Shown: piece by piece, positions 32,650 to 44,021 of the stretch
Position numbering within the stretch: the first letter of the stretch is position 1
How the letters are laid out: every line of letters starts with the position of its first letter
From: Quillaja saponaria
Taxonomy: Eukaryota > Streptophyta > Magnoliopsida > Fabales > Quillajaceae
Length of the DNA: 64,000 nucleotides
Direction of reading: 5' to 3'
Assembly (NCBI GenBank): GCA_029379385.1
Contig: CM055608.1
Span: forward strand, 22,876,350 to 22,940,349
Notes under the pieces: model-generated
Told to the model about the DNA's origin: nothing
Seen by the model: only the letters and a program-made list of their open reading frames with translations
The model's database searches: none
Program-made: the position numbers and the translations under genes

Positions 32650-35600
32650 TTATAATCTCATATATTACTTACCAATTCAAAATTCCTTGCATGCTGAACT
32701 ACAAGGTGAGTTAAAACAAGTTATGTTGCACCATCATAGCAATTTACACTAGCCCATTTACATAAAGAGTGAGCTACTACATCACAAGTTCTAGGAATCC
32801 AAGTACAAGTGAAAGTATAATTCTTTTCCGAAAAAGATCTCCCAATTTGAAATAAATACAGAGAACTCCAAGGCAAATATGTCTCACTGTGCATCTGTTT
32901 AACTACTAGTTGAGAGTCTCCTTCCACCACTATCGTTTTCCAGCCTTTTTGGATAGACAACTCCGTAGCCTATAAAAGAGCTTTTACTTCAGCAATTGAG
33001 GCATCATTATACTCAATTTTCTTAGCCTAATTAACCAAAATAATCCCCTTATAATTCCTTGCTATCACTTGTCCATGATCCAGCTTGTCCAATAGTAGCA
33101 TCAACTTTCAACTTAATCTGTGGAGGAACAATAAATTGTTATATTTAAAGTTGACTGTGTGTTTTTGAAGCAACATTTACGCGCAAAAAATACTTCCAAA
33201 ATTCTTTAAATCTGACATTAATACCTTGTATTACTTTCTTTGGCTTCATAATCACTTAGACATCACTATGATAACACTTATTTCTCCGTTTCTAAATTTC
33301 TTCACACGTAATAATTGCAAACTATGTAAATTGTTGTTGTTGTTGTTCAACATTGCATCTAGGATTTACCATGGGATTCAACAGGAAAATAACCCACCCC
33401 TGTATACTTTGAAACATCAATTCATCAATCCTCAAACCCCATATCACCAGCAGTGGACATGCTAAAAAAATGTGATGAAGATTCTCCTTTGCTTGATTAC
33501 AGAATAAACAGTAGATATCTCTAATATTGCAATGTTCAGAGAGTCTCTCTCTTGTTGGGAGTATATCACTCGCTATGTGCCATAGAAATGCCTTATGCCT
33601 CTCATGGATTTTAGCTCTCCAAAACTCTCTGCCAGAAATGCATATAGGTTTGGTTTAAAGTCTCACTTTTAGCTTCTCAATATGCTGATTTAATAGAAAA
33701 TTTTCCTTGATTGTCCATTATCCATTTCATTTCATCTATGTCATCAAAGTTTGAGACTGGAATAGAAGAGATAGCTTTCACTGTCTCTGGAGTAAACAAC
33801 ATGTCAAGTTGTACCATATCCTAACTTCTTCTCTTTATTAAAAACAAGTCACTTACCAACAACTTTAAATTTTGCACTGTACCTGCTTTTGATTGAGGTT
33901 TGAATCCGGGTAGAGTAGGACTCCATGCATCCCTCAAAACTAAGATCTTATTCCTTTCACCAACTATGAAACAAGCACCTTTTTGAATTGTCTAATAAAA
34001 ACTAGTGATATCTTTCCACACAGTCGAAGAAATTTTTTTTCTTTGTCAGATCATGACAATCAGTGTTTTTTCATGTACTTGGCTCTCATTGCTCGTACCC
34101 AAGGATGATCTACTTGTGCCACCACCATCCCTCCTAACTTGACAATCAAAGTATTATTTATAACAAAAAAACTTTCTGAATCCCTATCCACCACAACTCT
34201 TAGGTTGACATAATCTAACTCACGCTTTAAGAGCTAAAAATCGACCTTTATCAGAAGGAACATTCCACAAAAATCTCCTAGTGGTTTGATAAAGATTATT
34301 ATTACAAACTTTCTGAGGAACTATAAAGGATGCCATGGGACAAGTAGAAAGTGTCTGTACTACTATTTTAACAAGTGTTGTCCTACCTGCCCATTAAAGT
34401 AATTTACTTTTTCAGCCTGCTAGCCTCTGCTGCACTCGGTCTTTCAGAAATTAAAAATTCTTATTCCTTCTTTAACTTAGAAATAATGGATTACCCATAT
34501 ATTTTGCATCCTTAGTGAGCTTTTTCACTCCCAAAATGTTACAAAAATCTAATCTATGATGTGTAGGTGTTTTAGCTATGAAAAATGCACCTGATTTTCC
34601 ATTGTTGACTTTTTATCCTGACCAACTCTAATATTGCTGTAAGTTTAATTTGACTGCTTCAATCTCCTGCTTGTTAACTTTACAAAAAATCATTTAGACC
34701 ATCTGCAAAATATAAGATGGGTGCATGATTTTTCACTTCATGAGATTTTAATCCCGTGTAACAATTTATGTTCTTCTGCTCGTTAGATTAAGCGTGACAA
34801 CTTATGAGGAGATGATAAAAAGGTGCGGGGAGATAGAATCCCCTGCCTTATACATCGAGCCATATCGATCTTGCCATATGGATTGCCATTGATCAGAATC
34901 GAAAAAGAAACTGTAGAAAGGCATAGACTAATCCAGTTCCTGTAAATGCTATTGAAACCCAAAAGTTTTAAAACCTTAGGATGAAGGACCAGTTTAAATG
35001 ATCATACACTTTCATCATATCAATCTTTACTCAAGCTAAACCACCTCTGCCCCTTTTTCTTTTCTTTTTTTGAAAGAATGACTAATTTCTTGTGCCATAA
35101 GTGTCTTTTCTGTTATCCATCTCCTTGGAACAAATGCATATTCAAAAGGAGGCACAATCTTGTGAAGAAGTGGTATAATTCTGTGCTCTCTTTTATATGA
35201 CTTTATACACAACATTACATAAGGAGATATGACATAAATCTTTAAACATTTTAGCCCCTGGAACCTTCTAGATAAGCATAATAAAAGTATCATTGAAAGT
35301 TGCAGGCATAATACCTTCTTGAAAGAACTCTTGAACTGCTTCAGTCACTTGTTCTCCAACAATATACCAGTAATGTTCGTAAAAATCCCTAGACATTCCG
35401 TCTGGTTTTGGAGACTTCAGTGGGGTCATAGCAAAAAGTATATCAATAATTTCCTCCTTACTTGGTAAATGACACAAAGAAGCATTTTCTTCTGTTGAAA
35501 TACACTCTTCATTAATATGATCCAGTCATGCAAAATCACTTGATCTTTCCTCTTTGAAAGATTGTTCAAAATTTCAAACAAAATAGTCACTTGTTCTGTC

Positions 35601-37790
35601 TGAGATCCACTGACCCTCCTCATTTTTATAAGATTCATATGATTTGCTCTTCTTCTAATGATTGTCGATGTATGAAAATTTTTTGTATTTCTGTCACCTT
35701 AAAACATCCATAGCTCACGTGATTTCTACTTCCAAATGATTTCTTGTCTAGCAAGCTGTTCATTTAACTCTAACTACAACCTCACCAGAATCTCAGCATT
35801 AGAATCCGTAAACTTGAGCTTAGACTTCCTGTATTTGTTTTGGGATCACCCGAATTCACTCATTACAGCTTCTGAACTGAGTTTTGTTCTATTTTTCAGA
35901 GCATTCTTAGTAATTTTGAGCTTTCTAGACAATCTACTACTTTAGCATCCTGTAACATTCCTCTCCCATGCATTCTTGATAACTCCATGACTGGTTGAAT
36001 CTTTGGTCCATGCAGCCTCGAATCTAAATGGACGCGGATAATTGCCTTTTACAGAATAAAGTTAAGGATGATAGGTGAATGATTAGAGTTTATAGCAGAT
36101 CCAATGACTACACCTACTTTTGGAAAGATAATTCTCCAATTTCGATTACAAATGGCACGATCAATCCTTTCCTCGAATATTGGCAAAACCCAGTCTACGA
36201 TTGCTCCAAGTGAATTTATTACTTGAAAATCCTAAATCAATTGCCCCTGTTACAACCATGAAATCTTGTAAGTAATTGTGTCTATTATAGCTTGATTCAC
36301 CTTGACCAATTAGCTTGTTTCTTATCTCATCCTGCTACAATATCTTATTAAGATCACCAATAATAAGCCTAGGACACTGACATTTTGGACAGCATCAAGT
36401 AATTTCTTCCACATCTCCTCTTTTTATGTGTGATACGGAGTACCATAAGTTCAAAACATCATCCAATGATTTTTTTGTGGGATTAAACTTATTTAGTAGA
36501 CTCGTGAAATTTTGTGATTTTTCAATTACCAGTATATCCACACCCTTCCTCCACATGAAAGACAATCCACCTGATCTTCCAATAGTTAGGACAGTTGTAT
36601 GATTCTAGAATCCTATTCGATTACAAGCTCATTTCATGAGTACTGTAGGAGCATTTGTTTCATAAAGAAATACATAAATAAGGTTGAAATTATTGATATG
36701 GGCTTTCAACGCCCTTACTGTCGATAGTTCTAAGCTAGTGTCGTCATGGACCTGGTTGAGGCATTGTCTAGCCCACCTCCTCAGCCATTTTAGATTGATC
36801 TTATAAGTTAACCTTCGACACTCCCTTAGAGTTTCTATTGTGATACATACGTACTGGTTTCATCAATAATTTTCCAATTTTGTGTGAAGCTGCTTCTACT
36901 CTTACTTTGCCAGTTGTTACATTAAAGTCCACTTGACCGCTTGCATTTTTCATTAGAGCCCACTTGACAGTTTCTATTTCTCATATCCAGCAGTGTAACA
37001 AGGCTTGTGGCCCATTTAAGTTTTTTTCCCACTCCCACTCCCTCTACCTTTTAATATTTCATTGTCCCTAGCATATTTTCAGATATCTTTATTATAGGCC
37101 CAGTTCCCTGCAGTAGATTCATTTCCACTGATTCACTTTCCTCTATTTGGCTCAATTTAGTATCAACAAGAAGCATCGCATGAGATTGCATCATATCCCA
37201 AGTTGACTCTTCAGGCATCTTCTGTGTCTGAGAAATGCCGAGTTAGTCTAAAGGTTACACATTAACCTCAAAACTATTCCATCTGATTTCGTCTATCTCA
37301 TTTTTTTTCTTGTGGTGTCTTGCCACATGGCCCTTCATCTATGCTACCAGTGTCTCCTTCACTTATCACTTTATAACCAGTACCACGCGCTTGATTTTGC
37401 TGTATAGTTATAGCCCTTTCTTGATCCTTCTTCCTTGCCACCGCCATAGAGATCTCATTGTCGGTTCGAAGTGCATCTGGCTTCCTGATAAAAATGGAAA
37501 TTTTATTGACCTTTCCTGAAATTTTACCAAATAAATTAGACTCATCACGAGGCCACATACCATAAAATGCTGCCTTCTATGGAATTCCAACTAATCGGCC
37601 CTTGCAGATAATTAGAAAACTCATGTCCAATGATACCACAATAATAACAGAATTTAAGAAGTCTCTCGTATTCAAAGGAGATCCATTCCAAACCATGTTT
37701 TGTTCTTATAGCAGCACCTGCGTTATTGATTTCTGAAAATTGAGTTCTATTTTCACTACATATATGATGATCTGCCATGGGACCTTACCA
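32650..37790 (-). mobile_element. L1-type LINE, long copy, degraded
   Basis: This is the only copy that continues beyond the multiplied 3' part. From its 5' end (right) it shows a gag-like ORF1 end at 37778-37545 with a zinc knuckle (FCYYCGIIGHE), a poorly readable endonuclease part (about 37200-35650), reverse transcriptase (35477-35036, with SPKPDGMSRDFYEHYW and AFVPRRWITEKTLMAQE) and, at 32960-32721, an RNase H-like domain (VVEGDSQLVVKQM, WIPRTCDVVAHSLCKWA). The catalytic FADD motif reads FADG (minus strand, about 34705-34697). Stops and frameshifts are frequent, so it is inactive. Plant L1-type LINEs move through an RNA copy and often lose their 5' ends. Confidence 0.85.
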
Positions 37791-38244
37791 CCTATAACTT
37801 CTTAAGTAATAAATACAGACAAAAAAACTTGATTATCTCCTTATAAAACAGAACTGTGGGAGTTGTGTGACGATATATAATGATTTATTATGGTCTATAA
37901 TGGATACGTGTAAATATTGTGATTGAAGAAGCCAAGAAGACTTAGACAATTCTCATAAAGAGAGGGAGAAGATCTCAGTAAGACAGGGAATCTCTCAGTA
38001 AGAGAGAGAAACATAAGTTTTTGGTTATTGAAATTGATGTAGGTGGACACATTGATTATAGCAGAATTCTCATGCGGATAGTTTGATACTATTAAAATTA
38101 TAAGTGAATAAAGTGCATAATATTAAAGGTGATTGGTGATTAAATTGATATTATAAAAATTATAAGCAGATAAAGTGAAAATTAATCAAATCATAAATAT
38201 TTGTTTAAATTTTTTTAGAGTTGCCGGTTGAACCTTTGAACTAA
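37791..38244. other. Short AT-rich stretch, no gene
   Basis: A purine-rich patch at 37960-38010 contains direct repeats of TCTCAGTAAGA. Nothing else is recognised. Confidence 0.45.
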
Positions 38245-40025
38245 GTGTATATTTGGATGTGGGAAAATGGAGGGAGATAAAAAGAGAGAAAAGGGTATCA
38301 ATTACTTTCTTTCATTTGAGAATTTTTTATTTTTTATTTTTTAAAGAGGGAGAGAAAATAGAAATGTACATGTACCTATCCAAATTTCTCCAAAATCATT
38401 TTTTTTTTAATTTTTAATTCTTCTCTCATCTCTTTTCCTCTCAATTGTCAAACAAAAAATATATTTTATCATTTTCTCTTCTCTCACTTATTTTTTTAAA
38501 CTCTCAAATGAAACAAAAAAAAAAGTATCATTTTTTTCTCTACTTTCCTCTCAAGTGAGACAAAAAAATAAGTGTCAAATTGAGAGTTCTTCTTTAAAGG
38601 TCTATTTTGGAATTTGAAAGGAGAGGAGATGAGAGTAAATGGAATGAAAGGAGAGGCAAAAAGAGGAGAGTAGATAAAAAAAATGATATTTATCCATTCT
38701 CTCATTTCAGAGTTTAAAAAATAAAAGGATAACATACATTTCTTTTTTGGAAATTGAGGGGTAAGGAGATACCATAATATATTATTGCATAATTTTACGA
38801 TTATATCCTTAAAATGTTTTGTTTAGATATTAATAGGTTTTTAATATAAAGAATAAGGGTATATTAGTTACAAAATTCAAAAATTATAATATACCTTCCA
38901 TTTCCTTCCAAATCCTCCTAATTTGGAGGAATTAAAAAAAATAGACTTTGGGGGGATTTAGAGGGGTATATTTCCTAACCATCATTTTTATTATAAAAAG
39001 AGTAAAGTACAATTTACCCCCTTGTAGTTTGACTTATTTTTATAAATACATACACATTGTTTATTTTTTCCAAAAACACCCTCTAAAGTTTGGACCAAAG
39101 TGTTTTTGGGAAGCCATCCAAACTAACAGTTTTCTAACTAAATTACCAAAAAATTAAAACTAAACTTAATTTATAAATACATGCCATTAATTTCCTATTA
39201 TTTATTTCATTTTAGGTAAACAAGAACCCATTGAAACAACCATTTTTCGATTGAAGCCCATACTTCACTTAAGCTAAAAGAAAATGATTTGATTTATTCA
39301 TTGAGGTCCTCAATTGAATGTGAAAAGACCAACCAATCAAATCGCAGTTAAAGCTTCAATCCAAATTCTCACATATGCTTACAACACAAATCACCTCTTT
39401 TTAATGCTAGCTTAGCTTCTTCAACAATCAACTATTTTCATTTATTATCGAGCTTCTTCAATTTAAGACACAAATTTATAAAACTCATGTAATTCTAGCA
39501 CCCATTGCCTATTACTTATTTTTTCCATAATCCTCCCACTCTTTCAAGAATGGAAACACAAACAAATCTGGCTCTGTTCCACCATTTTCATCACTTTCCT
39601 ATTCTATATTATCTTTAAAGGAATTTCAATCAAGCACAATTTTATTTTTATTCTCGGTAACTAGGTATTAGATTTTGAAGTAAAATGGAGTTTTAATTTA
39701 TTCATATTAATAGAAAATAAAGAGATAATAGAAAATCAATGGCATGAATTTATAAATTAAAGGTGTAGTTTTGGTTTTTTGGTAATTTAGTTAGAAACTG
39801 TTAGTTTGGATGGATTCCGTCTAAAGACACTTTGATCCAAAGCTCAGGGGGGTGATTTTGGATAAAATAAACTACATGTATGTGTTTGAGAATAAATCAA
39901 ACTACAAGAGGGTAAAATATATTACTTTACTCTAAAAAAAAACTCTCAAATAAAAAAAAAATGATATGTACCTCTCCTCCTCTCCTCTCTCTCTCTCTCC
40001 ATTTTCCTTCATCCAAATTGACCAT
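38245..40025. mobile_element. Inverted-repeat element with AG/TC-rich ends
   Basis: The left end TTTGGATGTGGGAAAATGGA (near 38252) is matched by the complement of the right end TCCATTTTCCTTCATCCAAA (near 40000-40018). Long AG-rich (left) and TC-rich (right) tracts follow inside the ends. The interior carries a second inverted-repeat element (38999-39933). No coding sequence is seen. It is a non-autonomous DNA element or a stack of several; target duplications are not clear. Confidence 0.55.
38999..39933. mobile_element. Nested element with inverted repeats of about 220-270 bp
   Basis: The left arm from 38999 (AGAGTAAAGTACAATTTACC) is matched by the complement of the sequence ending at 39933 (AGAGTAAAGTAATATATTTT). 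Further shared blocks are CTTGTAGTTTGA, GTTTATTTTnTCCAAAA, CATCCAAACTAACAGTTT and CTAACTAAATTACCAAAAAA. The arms reach to about 39215 and from about 39660. The interior is about 450 bp without a gene. Long terminal inverted repeats suggest a Mutator-like non-autonomous element; the superfamily is a guess. Confidence 0.8.
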
Positions 40026-40029
40026 AAAA

Positions 40030-40468
40030 GAGAAAAAGCACATAGAGGACTAAATATATTCCTTCAAATCCCTCACAAGTTCACTTTTTAAATTTCTCCA
40101 AATTAAAAATTTAAAGAGAAAAGATAAATTATATTATAATTTTTGTCAATTATGACTAATATACCCTTATTTTTTATTAAATACTTATTAAAATCTAAAT
40201 AAAACATATTAGGAGTAAAAATAAAATTATAAAACTAACGACGTGCTGTATTAGTTCTGTTGGTTGATGTGGCCTACAACCCCAATAACGGTCCAACTAA
40301 CAAAGCTCGAAACGCGTCACTTGTAACTTAGAAATTAGAATTCGTGAAGACTCGAATCGAAAAGATTGAATTGTGTTTTTCTCTTTGGAATTCGTCATAG
40401 CCGATTATTCTTTCTTTCTATAATTCTGTCTTGACATTTTCTCCTTCAAGCTTTTGATTCCGACAGCC
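40030..40468 (+). promoter_or_regulatory. Upstream region and 5' UTR of the membrin gene
   Basis: This is the space between the inverted-repeat element and the membrin start codon. It is AT-rich to about 40240, then more balanced, as expected for a promoter and leader. No certain TATA box. Confidence 0.4.
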
Positions 40469-43400
40469 ATGGAAGGAGCTGGCGGAGGAGGAACCCTATC
40501 AGAGATATACCAGAGTGCGAAGAAGCTCCTACTCAGAAGTCGAGATGGCATCGAACGCCTTGAGCGACTCCAGTACTCAACCTCTAGTGGTACTGACTCC
40601 GATCTCTCATTTGCGATCAAGAAAGACATCAATCAGATCCAATCCCTATGCATGGAGATGGACAGGCTTTGGCGATCAATCGCCGCCAAGTCTCAACGGG
40701 ATCTCTGGAAAAGGTACTTCTGCATACGTTATCTTTGTCTTCTTTTCCACGTTATTTACTGAATTTGGATGTTTTATTTACTACCCTAAATTAATCTAAG
40801 GGTTTGATGAAAATTCTATTTGTACGCGCATCGCGTTAGAAGAGGTGGGGTTTATACTTCAACTGCATTTTACTTTGGTGAAAAATGTAATCCTTACCTC
40901 CCTTGAGGTTTAAGCATAGCTTGCAGTGAGCTGCATTTTACATTGTGTAAATGAATGAAGACTCTGTTTCTGTTGTCACTTGTAAAAGGTATTATGGTGT
41001 TGACGTGGATTTTTATTTGAGTTTCCTTTGCATTTTTTGTTTCCGACTAAGTTAAACTCGTTTGATCTATAATTTTTTAGTGGAAGAAGACACGCTTGTT
41101 TTTAGCTGTATATTTGTATCATACAGGATCTGCAGTTTTGTTAATTGATTTTTCTGTATTATGTTATAGTTGTGTGATGTCTTTGCTGGGATGAACTATG
41201 TTTTGACATGCAGAAAAGTGGAACAAGTAGCCGAAGAGGCTGAATCATTAAGAGCAAGTTTGGATAAGTATTTCTCAAGGAATCAGAAACGGATGAAGGA
41301 AGCCAAAGAGAGGGCTGATTTGCTAGGCAGAGCTGTAGGTGACTTTGTCAGATGCCTTACCTCACACTTGCCCACACTCACAAACGTGTCAGAGTTTATG
41401 AGCTTTCACTTATGTTGTGTGTCTTACCTTCTTTGGTGATTAACTGACTTTTATCTCTCTGTAATCATTCTATTATTTTCATGATCCAGAATGGAGACTC
41501 TGCTCATGTTTTGAGGATTTTTGACGAAGAAGCACAAGCAATGCATTCAGTTCGTAATTCTTCTCGGGAGTTGGCGAATTCTACTGCACTTGGGGAAGCC
41601 ATCCTTTCTTCATTATCAGGGCATAGGGAACGCCTAAAGGTACCTCCTTGCTTATTTGGCATCTGGAAACTTAACTCAGACTCCATGGTTCACTCATATT
41701 GAGCATATTATATAGTGAGTAGATATGAGTGTTGTTCAGTGAAGTTGTGCATGGTAGGATTTCAAAATGTTGCTACACAGGGAACTAAACTGATTTTGGT
41801 GCTGCAGTTTAATTTTCTTCTTTTTTCTCATTCTTTTTCTTTAGCATTATAGAGTTTGAATTTTGAAATGACTAGTTATATATATTTTTAGATTAGGGAG
41901 AATTATCTTTTAGTCACTACTTTATCATTTGGGTGCTAGTTGTTGCAGTTACTGTTGCTGCGGCATTTAACCTATATAGATGTTTTCGTGGAAACTCTTT
42001 CTCATCTTTCTGATCTGTGCTCAAAATTAGATGTGGTCCTTTGAAATAGTCTAACATTACTTTCTTATGTTGCGAAATCATCAATCTTCTATTAGTCCCA
42101 TCTAATATCTTCTAGTAGAATATGTTTTGGAATCTCTTGAAAGCATATTTTAGCTCTCTAAGATACTCTGTGGAGAATAAGAGAGATAGCTAAGAGACTT
42201 TAGCAGATATAATTCCCAAGTATAATCCCATTTCCTCCCTTAGTCTAGAAATTGAGTTTAATATGAGAGTCCACCATCCACAATTTTCCAGAAATCTAAT
42301 GTTCATTTTTTATATATCAGGAATCTCAACCGCCTTTCTTTTATTCTTGATATTTCATTTCTTTGCCTAAGATTGATTGAACCAAAAAGATCCATAAAAT
42401 ACTTCCAATGTGCTTCCGAAAATTTTTATTTTTGGCATTTCCAACTAAGTGATTGGGTTTTTCTTGGAAATGCTTTGACTTTAAAGTTTAAACTATATAT
42501 ACCGTCAAAGAGTAAGGAGGTGGTCTATTTTTTATTATGTGGTTTGAATTACTTATTTTTTTGCTAGGTATGATGTATAATTGAAAATTTAATAGTTCAA
42601 TTCTACAAAATCTTAAATCGCAAATTAGTTGGGGTTGGCTAAAGCCTAAATGAATTATTTTCACATTTACATCGATACAAGGCATCATTTTCAATGACGC
42701 TCAGAGCAATCATATCCTTCTGAAGGACTTTTTCCCATGTAATTATTAGTCCCCTTACTTGTCTAACTCTTTCTACCTACACCAAGTCATCTCTCCTAAC
42801 TATGGCGTTAGATATGTCAAAACCGCCATAAGCGGTTCTATCTCATTTTCTCTTCAATTGGTGCTACCACATCCTTATGTATCTCCTTATTTTGGAATTT
42901 AACTTTTCTTGTATGTTCTGCAATCCATCTCAACATTAGCATTTCAGCTACTCTCATCTTATACGAGTGTTCGTCTTATAACATTTTCTTTTCAACCTAT
43001 TTAAGGTTTTCAGTTCACATAAAACTTATGAGGCTATTTGTCACTTCATCAATCATGCTTTAATTTTATGGTTTACATTATACTCAATTGTGCCATCTTT
43101 TTGTAAGAAAGAACCTAGGTAATTAAAACAATTTTTTCGTTGGGAGTTCATGATAATCCAAAATCATTTTAGTCAAGCCTCCTCTAGTATGACTAAAGTT
43201 ACACTCTATATACTTATTTTTTGCCAACTTTATCGTAGACCTTTACATTGTAAAATAGTTCTCCATAATTCTAGCTTAGAATTTAGGTCCGTTCTAATCT
43301 CATCTATCAATACGATGTCATCGGCAAAGAGCATGAAAATTGAATGGTTCAATTATAATAAATTTAGGTTTTATTTCTGAGAATCTTTTGCTGAATGAGG

Positions 43401-44021
43401 ATAATTAGTTTGCCATTTAGACTTGAAAGAACTAGAAAGCTTGTGGCAGGCAAGTTGCAGCTTAGAGGTGAAATATTCTGATGAACTATATAACATGGAA
43501 CATACATACCGTGTCCTTTTTAAAATAAAGTTTCAAAATTTTATTCTGCAACTGGATTGTTTATAGACTATAGAGTGGTGGCTTTTGCTGACTCTCAACG
43601 GGGTTGGGGGGTCCTTTTTGACTTTCTGGATTCAGAAATTGGGGTAGATTGTAGAACTTTGTTTGCTCCCTACCCCTCATCATGTCAAGTGTTTGTGTGG
43701 TTTCATATGTTGCATGTTTTTTATATTCCAAAATGAGCTAGAATATGTTTTTCTTATTAAGAACTCTATCGATTGTTTGACAGATAGTGATTAATTATGC
43801 ATTGGCATAATTGTTGCAGTAGTTCCTGATTTACCTATTTTGACTTCTTCTTGGTACAGAGCGCGCAACGGAAAGCATTGGATGTCCTTAACACAGTGGG
43901 GTTATCAAACTCAGTGTTGAGATTGATTGAGAGACGGAACCGCGTCGACCAATGGATCAAATACATAGGCATACTTCTGACAGTAATCATCGTGCTTGTC
44001 ATTGTTTGGTGGAGACATTGA
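40469..44021 (+). CDS. MEMB11: Membrin, Golgi Qb-SNARE
   Basis: Four exons join in frame: 40469-40713, 41214-41334, 41490-41639 and 43860-44021, all with GT..AG introns, giving 225 residues, the same length as Arabidopsis membrin as I recall it. Residues 1-120 form the N-terminal helical domain ([37 protein letters not shown]). The SNARE helix follows and includes [20 protein letters not shown] and [15 protein letters not shown]. The last about 20 residues are a membrane anchor ([16 protein letters not shown]). Membrins act in vesicle fusion between the endoplasmic reticulum and the Golgi. The start is the first ATG of the frame. Intron 3 is 2.2 kb and holds a LINE relic. The gene appears intact. 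Confidence 0.95.
42720..43380 (-). mobile_element. RTE-type LINE fragment in membrin intron 3
   Basis: On the minus strand, 43360-43250 reads [20 protein letters not shown] and [15 protein letters not shown], the reverse transcriptase FADD motif and the sequence after it in plant RTE-type LINEs. Downstream (42990-42780) [20 protein letters not shown] and VAPIEEKMR match the 3' part of the same family. The fragment is short, 5'-truncated and has stops. It lies antisense to the host gene within the intron. Confidence 0.8.
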
